A stretch of 56,100 bases of DNA from JAKFDK01 sp036676195 (GTDB lineage: Bacteria > Bacillota > Sulfobacillia > Symbiobacteriales > ZC4RG38). Position 1 is the first letter of the stretch. Each line of letters starts with the position of its first letter. The position numbers and the translations under genes are program-made. The DNA lies in contig JAKFDK010000109.1 of NCBI GenBank assembly GCA_036676195.1, positions 1 to 56,100 of the forward strand, read 5' to 3'. Below are positions 8,507-17,719 of the stretch, piece by piece. A model generated the notes under the pieces. That model did not search any database and was not told the origin of the DNA. It worked only from the letters and a program-made list of their open reading frames with translations.

Positions 8507-9817
8507 GTGGAGGAAAATAACCACCGGTTTCGGGTGGTCGGTGGGAGGCGACTGACCGGCTCTTTGCGAGTGAGCGGGGCAAAGAATGCCGTCCTGCCCA
8601 TCCTGGCCGCCACTTTGCTCTCGCCCGGCGAGTGCGTGATTCACGGTGCCTCCGCCATCCGGGACGTTGGCGTGATGCTGGAAATCCTGCGCCGGTTAGG
8701 GGCGGAGGTACGTCAGGAGCAAGGTCCGGCCGGGTTGACCCTGACCGTGTGTGCCCGGGCCCTGGACACCATGGAAGTTCGCGAGGAACTGACCCGCGAG
8801 ATGCGGTCTTCGATCTTCCTCATGGGTCCTATGCTGGGGCGGTTCGGACGGGTGAAAATCGCCTATCCGGGCGGGTGTGCCATCGGTCCCCGGCCGATTG
8901 ACTTTCATTTGCGTAGCCTGGCCGACCTCGGGGTCCACTTGGAAGAACGCTATGGGTACATTGAGGCCGAAGCGACGGAGCTGACAGGTCGGGAGCTCTA
9001 CCTGGATTTTCCCAGTGTGGGTGCGACGGAAAACATCATGATGGCGGCTGCTCTGGCCAAAGGCACCACCATTGTGCGCGGTGCCGCCCGGGAGCCGGAG
9101 ATCATTGACCTGCAGAACTTCCTGAACAGCATGGGTGCCCATATCCGCGGCGCCGGGCTCGATGTGATCCGCATTGAAGGGGTCAGCCGGCTGGGCGGCA
9201 CTGAGCATACGGTGATCCCGGACCGCATTGAGGCGGGCAGCCTGATGGCGGCCGCTGCAGTGACCGGCGGGGACCTGATGCTGGCCAATGTGATTGCCGA
9301 GCATGTGGAAGCGGCGACGGCCAAACTGCGGGAGATGGGGGCCATTGTGGACGAGGAGCCGGACGGGAGGATCCGGGTGCGCAGTGCAGGCCGCTTGAAG
9401 GCCACTGACATCAAGACTCTGCCTTACCCCGGCTTTCCCACCGATTTGCAGCCGCCGTTTGTGGCTCTGGCTTCCACGGCCGACGGCACCAGCATCATTA
9501 CGGAAACCATTTTTGAAAGCCGGTTCAAGCAGGCTGAGGAGTTGCGCCGGATGGGGGCAATGATCCGAGTGGAAGGCCGCACGGCAGTGGTGCGCGGTGT
9601 GTCGCGGCTGTCCGGCGCCACCGTGACGGCGCCCGCCCTGCGGGAGGGCATGGCGCTGGTTCTGGCCGGTCTGGCGGCTGAAGGGGTCACCGAAGTGATG
9701 GGGGCCCAACATATCGACCGTGGCTACGAGCATCTGGCCGACAAACTGAAGTCGGTGGGTGCTGACATTGAGCGGATTACCGGGACGGTGGGCCCTGCTA
9801 CCACCTCCGGGCCGTAG
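8507..9817 (+). CDS. murA: UDP-N-acetylglucosamine 1-carboxyvinyltransferase MurA
   Basis: Catalyses the first committed step of peptidoglycan synthesis, transfer of enolpyruvate from PEP to UDP-GlcNAc, and is the fosfomycin target. The substrate-binding KNAVLPILAA segment is near the N-terminus. The catalytic cysteine is in GGCAIGPRPID at about residue 124, so the Cys form rather than the natural Asp variant. GTG 8507 is chosen because AGGAGG stands ten bases upstream. The protein is 436 residues. A strong terminator follows directly. A diverged copy of its last codons plus that terminator recurs 12.3 kb downstream. Confidence 0.96.
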   Translation: MEENNHRFRVVGGRRLTGSLRVSGAKNAVLPILAATLLSPGECVIHGASAIRDVGVMLEILRRLGAEVRQEQGPAGLTLTVCARALDTMEVREELTREMRSSIFLMGPMLGRFGRVKIAYPGGCAIGPRPIDFHLRSLADLGVHLEERYGYIEAEATELTGRELYLDFPSVGATENIMMAAALAKGTTIVRGAAREPEIIDLQNFLNSMGAHIRGAGLDVIRIEGVSRLGGTEHTVIPDRIEAGSLMAAAAVTGGDLMLANVIAEHVEAATAKLREMGAIVDEEPDGRIRVRSAGRLKATDIKTLPYPGFPTDLQPPFVALASTADGTSIITETIFESRFKQAEELRRMGAMIRVEGRTAVVRGVSRLSGATVTAPALREGMALVLAGLAAEGVTEVMGAQHIDRGYEHLADKLKSVGADIERITGTVGPATTSGP

Positions 9818-9887
9818 CCTGTCCCCGGTAAACAAACAGGCCGCCGGAGCGATGCACTTGCGCTGCATGGCTTCGGCGGCTTTTTTT
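9801..9887 (+). repeat. murA 3' end plus terminator, direct-repeat copy 1
   Basis: The last codons of murA, the tag stop, a short spacer and the whole terminator hairpin align base for base with 22136-22224. The two copies share CCGGGCC.TAGCCTG and GCCGCCGGAGCGATGCACTT, with scattered substitutions and one three-base difference in the coding tail. See copy 2 and the matching finding. Confidence 0.85.
9840..9887 (+). terminator. Rho-independent terminator after murA
   Basis: A long stem, GCCGCCGGAGCGATGCA paired with TGCATGGCTTCGGCGGC, has a short loop and is followed by seven T residues. It closes the murE-murA transcription unit. Confidence 0.92.
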
Positions 9888-9920
9888 GTTCCCTGGACGG
9901 GAAGTGACGGCTCATTTGGG

Positions 9921-11285
9921 TTATTGCCCTTGAGCCGCCTCGCGGGCCTGCCACTCCCGGATCTTCCGGGCTGCAGTGGTCTGGTGGATGCCCAGGGCCT
10001 GGCCGACCTTGATGCTGCTGCCGTATTCGCGGTAGGCGGCGGCGATCATCTCCGTCTCCAGGGCCGCCAGTGCCTCCTGTAGCGGGGCGATGCGACGAAC
10101 GGATACCGGCCTGCGCTGACCGGCCAGCGAGGCCGGCAGGTCGGAGAGTTGCACCTCGGTTCCGTCGGTGGTGACCACCAACCGCTCGACCATATTCTCA
10201 AGTTCCCGGACGTTGCCCGGCCAATCGTAGTCCACCAGCCGCTCCATCACCTCGGCTCTGAAACTCTTCTCCACGCGGCACTTGGACCGGAACTGGTCCA
10301 GGAAGGAATATGCCAGCGCCGGGATATCTTCGGGCCGTTCCCGCAGCGGCGGGATGGTGATCGGCACCACATTGAGACGGTAGAAGAGGTCCTCCCGGAA
10401 TTGCTCGTTGGCCACCATCTGGCTCAGATTCCGATGCGTCGCCGCGATCAGGCGGACGTCGACGCTCATGGGCTGCACGGCACCGACCCGCGTGAACGTC
10501 TTCTCCTGGATCACCTGCAGGAGCTTGACCTGAAGGGCAGGGCTGATCTCGGCAATCTCATCCAGGAAGAGTGTACCCCCGCGGGCGTGCTCGATCAGCC
10601 CGGGCTTGCCTTCGCGGCGGGCGCCGGTGAAGGCGCCGCCGGCGTAGCCGAACAGTTCCGACTCCAGCAGTGTCTCCGGCAGGGCGCCGCAGTCCACCTT
10701 GACAAAGGGCGCCGCCGCCCGCCGGCTCATGTGGTGGATGGCCTTGGCCAGCAGGCTCTTGCCCACTCCGGATTCGCCGAGGACCAGGAGGGTAGAGTCA
10801 ACCGCAGCCACCCTGGAGGCCAACTCTATTACCTGCTGCATCGTCTTGCTGGTGCTGATGATCTCCTCGGGCTTGCCATAGGATGCCCGCAGTCCCTCCA
10901 CCTCGTGCCGGTACCGCTCCCGCTCCCGCTCCATGCGCTCCACCTGGTGCTGGAGGCGGTCGAGTTCAGTGATGTCCCGGGCGGCCAGGATGCACAGCTC
11001 TTCCACCGGGCTGGCCACCATGGCGAGGCGCTGGCCGCGCACCCCTTGCACCAGGGTCTGGCGCCGCCGGTCCTCCAGACAGCGGCGCAGGGCAGGGGGC
11101 ATGAACAGACCGGCCTGATCCGCTTCCAACACGGTGCGGCCGAGCACTTCCGCCCGCCGCCAGCCGAAGGACTCCTCGGCGCGGGCATTGGCCGCCAGAA
11201 TCCGGCCGTCTGCGGCCGTAAGGATGACGGCCTCGGTCAGATGATCGAACAGCAGCGACAGGGTGGTGGCGGATACGGTGTGCAC
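9921..11285 (-). CDS. Sigma-54-dependent enhancer-binding transcriptional regulator with PAS domain
   Basis: Transcription activator of the NtrC/PspF superfamily that uses ATP hydrolysis to open sigma-54 promoters. It has no receiver domain. A PAS-like sensor occupies about residues 8-110 and is followed by a short coiled coil rich in Glu and Arg. The AAA+ domain has Walker A GESGVGKS near residue 172, the sigma-54 contact loop GAFTGA near 217 and Walker B GGTLFLDE. A C-terminal helix-turn-helix lies near 420-445 (VGQALGIHQTTAARKI). The GTG at 11285 is preferred because GGAGGTG lies seven bases upstream; a TTG at 11363 would add 26 residues but overlaps an inverted repeat. It is divergent from the transport operon that carries a sigma-54 promoter, so it is the likely activator. 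The PAS ligand is unknown. Confidence 0.92.
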   Translation of the reverse strand: MHTVSATTLSLLFDHLTEAVILTAADGRILAANARAEESFGWRRAEVLGRTVLEADQAGLFMPPALRRCLEDRRRQTLVQGVRGQRLAMVASPVEELCILAARDITELDRLQHQVERMERERERYRHEVEGLRASYGKPEEIISTSKTMQQVIELASRVAAVDSTLLVLGESGVGKSLLAKAIHHMSRRAAAPFVKVDCGALPETLLESELFGYAGGAFTGARREGKPGLIEHARGGTLFLDEIAEISPALQVKLLQVIQEKTFTRVGAVQPMSVDVRLIAATHRNLSQMVANEQFREDLFYRLNVVPITIPPLRERPEDIPALAYSFLDQFRSKCRVEKSFRAEVMERLVDYDWPGNVRELENMVERLVVTTDGTEVQLSDLPASLAGQRRPVSVRRIAPLQEALAALETEMIAAAYREYGSSIKVGQALGIHQTTAARKIREWQAREAAQGQ

Positions 11286-11356
11286 GGCGCCCACCTCCAG
11301 GGCATCGGAAAGATGACGCAGAGTTCGCTTCGGAGGCGCCTTCTTCCTGCCGGTGG

Positions 11357-11393
11357 TAAGCAAAACTAATTAGGTGGTAATCATTTTTGCTTA
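11357..11393. promoter_or_regulatory. Candidate upstream activating sequence 1 (inverted repeat)
   Basis: Arms TAAGCAAAA (11357-11365) and TTTTGCTTA (11385-11393) form a perfect inverted repeat. The half-site TAAGC/GCTTA also forms the palindrome at 11459-11474. It lies about 135-170 bases upstream of the -24 element, a usual distance for an enhancer-binding protein site. Confidence 0.5.
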
Positions 11394-11458
11394 GAGCCTG
11401 GAACCTGCACTGCATGGCGATGATCATGACGGCGATGTTTATGTTCGAGGGTTGGATG

Positions 11459-11474
11459 TAAGCGTTTTCGCTTA
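11459..11474. promoter_or_regulatory. Candidate upstream activating sequence 2 (16-bp palindrome)
   Basis: TAAGCGTTTTCGCTTA is a 16-bp palindrome about 55 bases upstream of the sigma-54 promoter. It shares the TAAGC/GCTTA half-site with the inverted repeat at 11357-11393. Binding by the neighbouring activator is inferred. Confidence 0.5.
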
Positions 11475-11526
11475 TTTCTGTCCTAGTATAACAGTCAGAA
11501 AAGGGCCGGAAGTGGTTCATCTGCGT

Positions 11527-11542
11527 TGGCATGGTTTTTGCT
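11527..11542 (+). promoter_or_regulatory. Sigma-54 (-24/-12) promoter of the LIV/PaaK operon
   Basis: TGGCATGGTTTTTGCT matches the sigma-54 consensus TGGCACG-N4-TTGCW, with the invariant GG and GC exactly ten bases apart. The predicted transcription start near 11553 is only about 13 bases ahead of the first ATG at 11566. It stands opposite the gene for a GAFTGA-containing activator. Confidence 0.8.
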
Positions 11543-11565
11543 CATCATTTTGATGGGTGATATGA

Positions 11566-12885
11566 ATGGGAATGACCACGATACGCCCCTTCTGGGAGCC
11601 AGAAGTAGAGACCATGAACCGTGCCGATCTGGCATGGCTTCAGTTCAGCCGCCTGCAGCCGCTGGTGCAGCGCTGCGCCGCCAGCCCTTTCTACCGGCGG
11701 CTCTGGCGGACCAGCGGCTTCCGGCCCGAACAGCTCGACAGCCTGGACGACCTCAGGCGCATCCCCTTTACCTGCAAGGAGGATCTGCTGGAGGCGCAGG
11801 TCCGCGAGCCACCGCTGGGAGACCTCCCGTGCTGCCCGCCTGAGGCGTGGCGGGAGATTTACCCCGTCAGCACCGCCGACGGAGGAATGCTGTACTCGGC
11901 GTACTCGGACGCTGACCTGGAGCGCAACAGTGAGATCGGTGCCCGCATTCTCTGGGGGTGCGGGGTCCGCCCCGGCGACCTGGTCCACAACAGCTTCGGG
12001 TACGGCCTCTTCGGCGGCGGCCTGGCCGTTCACCGCTCCACCAAGACGGTGGGGGCGGGCACCATCCCCATCGGCACGGATTCTGTCCAGCGCCAGGTGG
12101 AGCTGCTTTTCAATCTGAAACCCACCGCCATTGTGGCGATTCCCTCCCGGGCCATGTATCTCATGGACCGCATCCGGGAGCGGGGGCTCCATCCACGGGA
12201 CGCCGGGCTTCGGCTCGGCATCTTCGGCGGGGAGCCGGGGGTGGCCGCCGGCCGCGATCGCCTGGAGCAGGCTTTCGGCCTCAAGGCATATGACCTTTAT
12301 GGAATCACCGAGGTGGGTCCGCTGCTTGCGGCCGAGTGCACGGAGCAGAACGGCCTGCACTGGGCGGAGGACCACGTTCTGGTGGAGGTGGTGGATCCGA
12401 ACACCCGGGTCCTGTGCCGACCGGGGGAAATGGGCGTGCTGGTGCTCACCGACCTGACCCGGGAGCACATGCCCCTGATCCGGTACTGGACGGGAGACCT
12501 GGCGGTGATGAACGACGAACCCTGTCCCTGCGGCCGGACGCATGTCCGCACTGTCGGCGGAATTCGGGGCCGGGCGGACGCGATGGTGATCTTCCAGGGG
12601 GCCAAGTTTTACCCGGCCAAGGTGGAGCAGGTCCTTTATGCTTACGGCGACCTGGGGCCCGAGTACCGGATCGTCCTGGAGCGGAACCTGGGGAACTGCG
12701 GTGACTCGTGCACAGTTCTGGTCGAGGCGGCGCCCGGGAGCGCCATCAATATTCGGGGTCTGGAGGATCGCCTCCGCCGGCAGCTTCAAGACGGGGTCCA
12801 TCCTGATATCAACGTACAGATTGTGCGCTACGGCAGCCTGGAAAGGGTCCTGAATACGGCCCGCAGGGTGGAGGACAGGAGGTAG
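11566..12885 (+). CDS. PaaK-like phenylacetate-CoA ligase family protein with altered adenylate loop (copy 1)
   Basis: A 439-residue protein of the PaaK branch of adenylate-forming enzymes, which activate aryl or acyl acids to CoA thioesters. Recognisable elements are the core YGITEVGPL (near residue 245), the CPCGRTH segment typical of PaaK, and a C-terminal subdomain starting GRADAMVIFQGAKFYP. Where PaaK normally has the phosphate-binding S-S/T-G-T-T-G-x-P loop, this protein reads VSTADGGMLYSAYS, so the glycines and threonines are largely lost. It may have changed substrate, need a partner, or lack adenylation activity. It is the first gene after the sigma-54 promoter and lies four bases from livG. 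Family is clear; activity is not. Confidence 0.8.
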   Translation: MGMTTIRPFWEPEVETMNRADLAWLQFSRLQPLVQRCAASPFYRRLWRTSGFRPEQLDSLDDLRRIPFTCKEDLLEAQVREPPLGDLPCCPPEAWREIYPVSTADGGMLYSAYSDADLERNSEIGARILWGCGVRPGDLVHNSFGYGLFGGGLAVHRSTKTVGAGTIPIGTDSVQRQVELLFNLKPTAIVAIPSRAMYLMDRIRERGLHPRDAGLRLGIFGGEPGVAAGRDRLEQAFGLKAYDLYGITEVGPLLAAECTEQNGLHWAEDHVLVEVVDPNTRVLCRPGEMGVLVLTDLTREHMPLIRYWTGDLAVMNDEPCPCGRTHVRTVGGIRGRADAMVIFQGAKFYPAKVEQVLYAYGDLGPEYRIVLERNLGNCGDSCTVLVEAAPGSAINIRGLEDRLRRQLQDGVHPDINVQIVRYGSLERVLNTARRVEDRR

Positions 12886-12889
12886 AAGC

Positions 12890-13699
12890 GTGTCCCAACT
12901 CCAGATTGAATCGGTGGCCATCGGTTTCGGGGGCATCAAGGCGCTCTCCGACGTCTCCCTGGAGGTGCAAAAGGGTGCCATCACTGCGGTCATCGGCCCC
13001 AACGGTGCCGGCAAGAGCAGCCTGATCAACTGCATTTCCGGGCGGTACATCCCTGACAGCGGCCGTATTCGCTTCGAGGGCAACGATATCACCCGGATGC
13101 CGCCGCCCCGGCGGGCCGCCCTACGCATCGCGCGGACTTTTCAGAACATCGCCCTCTTCAAGCATATGACGGTTCTCGACAACCTCATGACCGGGCGTCA
13201 CGTACTGATGAAGTCGGGCCTTCTGGCCTGCGGCCTCTACTGGGGGGGTGCCCGGCGCGAGGAGATCAGGCACCGGCGAGCGGTGGAGGATATCGTCGAC
13301 TTTCTGGAGATCGCCCACATCCGCAAGCAGGTGGTAGGCACGCTCTCTTACGGCCTGCAGAAACGGGTTGAACTGGGGAGGGCGCTGGCCCTGGAGCCCC
13401 GCCTGCTCCTGCTGGACGAGCCGATGGCGGGCATGAACTCCGAGGAGAAGGAAGACATGGTCCGCTTTATTCTGGACATCAACCAGGAGCGGGGCGTCAC
13501 CTGCATACTGGTGGAGCACGACATGGGTGTGGTGATGGATATATCCGACCGGGTCGCCGTTCTGGACTTCGGCCGCATGATCGGTGAGGGTACACCCGAT
13601 GAGGTCAGGCAGAACCCTGAGGTGGTCAAGGCGTACCTGGGCAGCAAGGACCTGGCGGCCGGGCGGGAGGTCGAGGCGGCGCCGGCGCATGCGCAGTAA
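12890..13699 (+). CDS. livG: LivG-type branched-chain/carboxylate ABC transporter ATP-binding protein
   Basis: One of two ATPases of a HAAT-type importer. Walker A GPNGAGKSSL is near residue 40, the signature LSYGLQKRVELGRAL follows, and Walker B is LLLLDEPMAG. The C-terminal LDFGRMIGEGTPDEV is characteristic of LivG. The GTG start follows AGGAGGTAGAAGC. It pairs with LivF at 18972 and the permeases at 15664 and 16557. An acyl-CoA ligase gene is inserted between it and livH, which argues for an organic-acid rather than an amino-acid substrate. Confidence 0.93.
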   Translation: MSQLQIESVAIGFGGIKALSDVSLEVQKGAITAVIGPNGAGKSSLINCISGRYIPDSGRIRFEGNDITRMPPPRRAALRIARTFQNIALFKHMTVLDNLMTGRHVLMKSGLLACGLYWGGARREEIRHRRAVEDIVDFLEIAHIRKQVVGTLSYGLQKRVELGRALALEPRLLLLDEPMAGMNSEEKEDMVRFILDINQERGVTCILVEHDMGVVMDISDRVAVLDFGRMIGEGTPDEVRQNPEVVKAYLGSKDLAAGREVEAAPAHAQ

Positions 13700-13714
13700 G
13701 AGGAGGTGTCCGGT

Positions 13715-15667
13715 ATGACCTCGACCACAGGACTCCCCGATACCCTGCCCAAGCGGCTGGTGGAGATGGCCAGCCGTTACGGCGACCGCAAGACGGCCCT
13801 GCGGGCGAAGGACTACGGCATCTGGCAGGAGACAACCTGGCAGGGGTATCTGGAGCGGGTCCGCGCCTTCTGCCTGGGTCTGACTGCCCTTGGCTTCCGC
13901 CGGGGCGATAAGCTGGCCATCGTGGGCGACAATCGCCCGGAATGGGTGATTGCCGAACTGGCCGCCCAGTCGGCGGGCGGGACCTCGGTGGGCATCTATC
14001 AAGATTCCCTGGCCAGGGAAGTTGCTTACATTATTGACCACTCCGACGCCGCATTCCTGGTGGTGGAGGACCAGGAGCAGGTCGATAAGATATTAGAAAT
14101 TCGTGATCTGATTCCGCACGTCAGGAAACTGATCTATTACGACCCCAAGGGGTTGCGGACTTATCGCGGCGACTGGCTGATGTATTTCCCGCAGGTGGAG
14201 GAACTGGGGAACAAGGCGCATGTGGAGGACCCGAGGGCGTTTGAGCGGATGGTGGCCGCAGGCACTGGCGAGGATACCGCAATCTTTTGCTATACTTCCG
14301 GCACCACGGGTCAGCCCAAGGGGGCCATGCTGAGCCACCGGAACCTGCTCTCCATGGGTGACAACATCCAGGCGGTCGACCCGCTTGCCCCCGGGGACGA
14401 CCTGCTCTCCTTCCTGCCCCTGGCCTGGATCGGCGAGCAGATGACGGCCATGGCCATGCACCTCTCCATTGGCTTTACGCTTAACTTCCCCGAGGAGCCC
14501 GACACTGTGCAGGAGAACCTGCGCGAAATTGGCCCGCACGTGATGTTCTCCCCGCCCCGGATCTGGGAGGACATGGTGACCCGCATCCAGGTCAAGATTC
14601 AGGATTCTTCCAGGCTCAAGCGCCTGCTCTGGAACGTCTTCTTCCCCATTGCCCAGCGGGTGGCCGACGCCAGGTTCGCCAACCGCCCTGTAAGCGGAAT
14701 GGACAGGCTTCTGTCCGGACTGGGTGAATGGCTGGTCTTTTCAGCCGTCAAGGACCACCTGGGCCTGCTCCGGCTGAAGCGGGCGTATACCGGAGGCGCA
14801 GCCCTGGGGCCCGACGTCTTCCGCTTCTACCACGCCCTGGGCGTCAACCTCAAACAGATTTACGGCCAGACCGAGATCGTGGGTATCGCCGTGCTGCACC
14901 GGGACCAAGCCATCCGCTTCCACACCGTGGGCACCCCGCTTCCCGGCGGCGAGATGTCCATCACCCCCGACGGCGAGATCCTGCTGCGGAGCCCGGCGGT
15001 ATTCCAGGGCTACTACAAGAATCCGGAGTCTACGGCCTCCACCCTGGCGGACGCCTGGCTGCACACCGGCGATGCCGGGTATGTGGAGGAGGAGACCGGC
15101 CAACTGGTGGTCATTGATCGCCTCAGTGACGTGATGCGCCTGGCGTGCGGCGAGGTCTTCTCCCCCAATTATCTGGAAAACAAGCTGAAGTTCTCCCCGT
15201 ATATCAAGGAGGCGGTGGCCGTCGGCAATGGCCGCACCCACGTGGTTGCCATGCTCAACATCGACATGCGGTCGGTGGGCAACTGGGCCGAGAACCGGGG
15301 CATCGCCTATACGACTTACCAGGATCTCTCCCAGAAGGATGAGGTGCTGGACCTGATCACCAGCGAGGTGCAGAAGGTAAACGCCGACCTGCCCCAGGCG
15401 GCCCGGATCCGGGACTTCGTCATTCTCCACAAAGAGCTGGATGCCGACGACGAGGAGCTGACCCGCACCCGCAAGCTCCGGCGCGGCTTCGTCTACGAGA
15501 AGTATGAACCAGTCATTGCCGGGCTGTACGGCGGCGTCAACCCGATTCCGGTGCAGAGCCGGGTGCGTTATCGGGACGGAAATGAGTCCGTCATCGAGAC
15601 GACATTAAAGGTCCGCAAGATCTGGCCCGCCGGAGCTTTAGACCAGACAGGGAGGGCTGCCGGTTGA
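13715..15667 (+). CDS. AMP-dependent acyl-CoA synthetase (long-chain fatty acid/aryl acid type)
   Basis: A 650-residue adenylate-forming ligase that should convert a carboxylic acid, ATP and CoA into acyl-CoA, AMP and pyrophosphate. The phosphate-binding loop CYTSGTTGQPKGAML is intact near residue 195. The YGQTEIVG core motif lies near 385, and the motif LHTGDAGYVEEE near 450 is followed by VIDRLSDVM. Length and motifs resemble FadD/long-chain ligases in LIV-type gene clusters rather than PaaK. ATG 13715 is chosen because AGGAGG ends eight bases upstream. It lies between livG and livH in the same operon and is the best candidate for activating the imported acid, since both PaaK-like proteins have altered loops. 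Confidence 0.9.
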   Translation: MTSTTGLPDTLPKRLVEMASRYGDRKTALRAKDYGIWQETTWQGYLERVRAFCLGLTALGFRRGDKLAIVGDNRPEWVIAELAAQSAGGTSVGIYQDSLAREVAYIIDHSDAAFLVVEDQEQVDKILEIRDLIPHVRKLIYYDPKGLRTYRGDWLMYFPQVEELGNKAHVEDPRAFERMVAAGTGEDTAIFCYTSGTTGQPKGAMLSHRNLLSMGDNIQAVDPLAPGDDLLSFLPLAWIGEQMTAMAMHLSIGFTLNFPEEPDTVQENLREIGPHVMFSPPRIWEDMVTRIQVKIQDSSRLKRLLWNVFFPIAQRVADARFANRPVSGMDRLLSGLGEWLVFSAVKDHLGLLRLKRAYTGGAALGPDVFRFYHALGVNLKQIYGQTEIVGIAVLHRDQAIRFHTVGTPLPGGEMSITPDGEILLRSPAVFQGYYKNPESTASTLADAWLHTGDAGYVEEETGQLVVIDRLSDVMRLACGEVFSPNYLENKLKFSPYIKEAVAVGNGRTHVVAMLNIDMRSVGNWAENRGIAYTTYQDLSQKDEVLDLITSEVQKVNADLPQAARIRDFVILHKELDADDEELTRTRKLRRGFVYEKYEPVIAGLYGGVNPIPVQSRVRYRDGNESVIETTLKVRKIWPAGALDQTGRAAG

Positions 15668-16551
15668 ACTGGGGCTATTTCATGAACCTGGTGATCAATG
15701 GCGTGGTGGTCGGGGCCCTGTATGCCCTGATCGCCCTGGGATTCGTCTTGATCTACAAGGCCAGCGGCGTCCTCAACCTGGCGCAGGGCGAGATGGTGCT
15801 GCTGGGCGCCTACATCGGTCTGACGTTTACCACCAGTTATCAGGTGCCGTTCCTGTTAGCCCTGCTGCTGAGCATCGTTATCTCCGCCCTGGCAGGCATG
15901 GCGATCGAGCGGGTAGTGCTGAGGCCTTTCATCGGAGAGCCCGTCATCTCCGTCATCATGGTCACCCTGGGCCTCTCGTTCCTGATCCGGGCCATCATTC
16001 ACATGATATGGGGGACCGATCTTCGCTCGTTCCAGGGGATTTTTAGCAGCGAGCCCACCCGGTTGGGACCGGTGGCGGTCTCCGAGGTCTTCCTCTACAG
16101 CTTTGTGGCGGTCATGGTTCTGCTGGTGGTGCTGATGGGTTTCTTCCGGTTCAGCCTGCTGGGCATCGCAATGCGGGCCACGGCGGATGACGAGCAGGCC
16201 GCCCTTTCCATGGGCATCAGCGTCAAGCGGGTGCTGGCGGCTACCTGGGCAGTGGCGGCCATGGTGGCGGCTGTGGGCGGGATCTTCCTGGGGAACATCG
16301 CCGGCGTTAACCCGTTGCTGACCTCTTACGGCCTCAAGGTGCTGCCGGTGGCCATCCTCGGCGGGCTGGACAGCATCCCCGGGGCGGTCCTGGCCGGGTT
16401 CATCATCGGCGTGCTGGAGAATATGGCCGGTGGGTACCTTGACGGTTTCCTCCCCGGCGTCAAGGAAGTGGCTCCGTTCGTAATCCTGGTCCTGGTGCTG
16501 CTGGTGAAGCCGTACGGGCTCTTCGGCAAGGAGATCATCGAGAGGGTGTGA
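15664..16551 (+). CDS. livH: LivH-type ABC transporter permease
   Basis: Membrane-spanning permease of the HAAT importer, 295 residues and highly hydrophobic. The N-terminus has the family stretch VGALYALIALGFVLIYKASGVLN followed by AQGEM. The conserved cytoplasmic segment LGIAMRATADDEQAAL near residue 168 is where the permease contacts its ATPase. The TTG start overlaps the ligase stop, with GGGAGGGC just upstream; ATG 15682 is an alternative. Its stop region overlaps an in-frame GTG of livM. Confidence 0.93.
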   Translation: MNWGYFMNLVINGVVVGALYALIALGFVLIYKASGVLNLAQGEMVLLGAYIGLTFTTSYQVPFLLALLLSIVISALAGMAIERVVLRPFIGEPVISVIMVTLGLSFLIRAIIHMIWGTDLRSFQGIFSSEPTRLGPVAVSEVFLYSFVAVMVLLVVLMGFFRFSLLGIAMRATADDEQAALSMGISVKRVLAATWAVAAMVAAVGGIFLGNIAGVNPLLTSYGLKVLPVAILGGLDSIPGAVLAGFIIGVLENMAGGYLDGFLPGVKEVAPFVILVLVLLVKPYGLFGKEIIERV

Positions 16552-16556
16552 CTGCC

Positions 16557-17624
16557 ATGGCCAGACTGCGGTACCCGTTTGCAATGGAGTGCGGCGTCCA
16601 CCGGACCAGCTATGAGCAGGATCTCGCCCTGCACCCCACGCCCCTGTCGGCGGCCCGGGGCTGGATCATCGTGGCGATGCTCTACCTGATGCCGGTGCTT
16701 CTGTCCAAGTACCATCTGGCAATCTTGAACCAGGTGGCTATTTTTGCCATCGCCGCCCTGGGCCTGAACATTCTGCTCGGGTTTGCCGGGCAGATCTCCA
16801 TCGGCCATGGGGCCTTCACCGGGATGGGCGCCTTCATGACGGGATATCTCATGGCGAAGGGGTTCTCCTTCTGGTTGGCCGCCCCCCTGGGCGGGCTGAC
16901 GGCCGCGGCCGCGGGCGCCCTCTTCGGACTGCCCTCGGCCCGTCTCAAGGGGCTGTACCTTGCCATCGCATCGCTGGCGGCCCAGGTGATATTGGATTTC
17001 TTCTTCCTGCGGGCGACCTGGTTCACCGGGGGCGTGAACAGCCGGTCCGTGGCGCGCCCTTCGCTGCCAGGCTTTACGTTTGACGGGGAGCTTTCGTACT
17101 TTTACCTGAGCCTCACGGTGGCCCTGGTCCTGGGCACCTTCGCCCAGAACCTGCTCCGCACCCGCATGGGCCGGGCCTTCGTAGCCGTGCGGGACCGGGA
17201 TCTGGCAGCCGAAGTGATGGGCATCGACCTCTGGAAGAGCAAGGTGACGGCCTTTGCGCTGTCGGCCTTCTTCGCCGGGATCGCCGGGGCGCTTTGGGCT
17301 CCCTACGTCATGATCATCAACCCCGAACAGTTCTCGGTCCACCTGTCGATTGAGCTGCTGGCAATGGTGATCATCGGCGGGCTGGGCTCGGTGACGGGCA
17401 GCGTGTACGGGGCGGCCTTCATGACCGTGCTGCCCATTTTTGTACGGGAACTGTCGAAGCCGTTGTCCGAAATCTTCCCCGTTATCGGCGACAAGGTGCT
17501 CCTGCTCAGGGACATCTCCTTCGGCGCCGCCATCATTTTGTTTCTCGGGTTCGAGCCGGAAGGGCTGGCCAAGCTTTGGCGCAATATCAAGGATTACTTC
17601 CGGCTCTGGCCCTTCAGTTACTGA
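16557..17624 (+). CDS. livM: LivM-type ABC transporter permease
   Basis: Second permease of the importer, 355 residues with about ten hydrophobic segments. LivM hallmarks are ALGLNILLGFAGQISIGHGAF (in two parts, around residues 65-85), GRAFVAVRDRDLAAEVMGID in the ATPase-contact loop, and AMVIIGGLGSVTG near the end. ATG 16557 has GAGAGGG ten bases upstream; an in-frame GTG at 16548 overlaps the livH stop but lacks proper spacing. The roughly 45-residue polar N-terminus is somewhat long. Confidence 0.92.
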   Translation: MARLRYPFAMECGVHRTSYEQDLALHPTPLSAARGWIIVAMLYLMPVLLSKYHLAILNQVAIFAIAALGLNILLGFAGQISIGHGAFTGMGAFMTGYLMAKGFSFWLAAPLGGLTAAAAGALFGLPSARLKGLYLAIASLAAQVILDFFFLRATWFTGGVNSRSVARPSLPGFTFDGELSYFYLSLTVALVLGTFAQNLLRTRMGRAFVAVRDRDLAAEVMGIDLWKSKVTAFALSAFFAGIAGALWAPYVMIINPEQFSVHLSIELLAMVIIGGLGSVTGSVYGAAFMTVLPIFVRELSKPLSEIFPVIGDKVLLLRDISFGAAIILFLGFEPEGLAKLWRNIKDYFRLWPFSY

Positions 17625-17719
17625 CGCCACCCGAGCGGAGGGAAGAGGGACCATCTTCACTCCGAAGGGGTCAGGGGGTTGGAATGGAGTTCCGAAGACA
17701 AAAGGGGAGGTGTCTCGAG

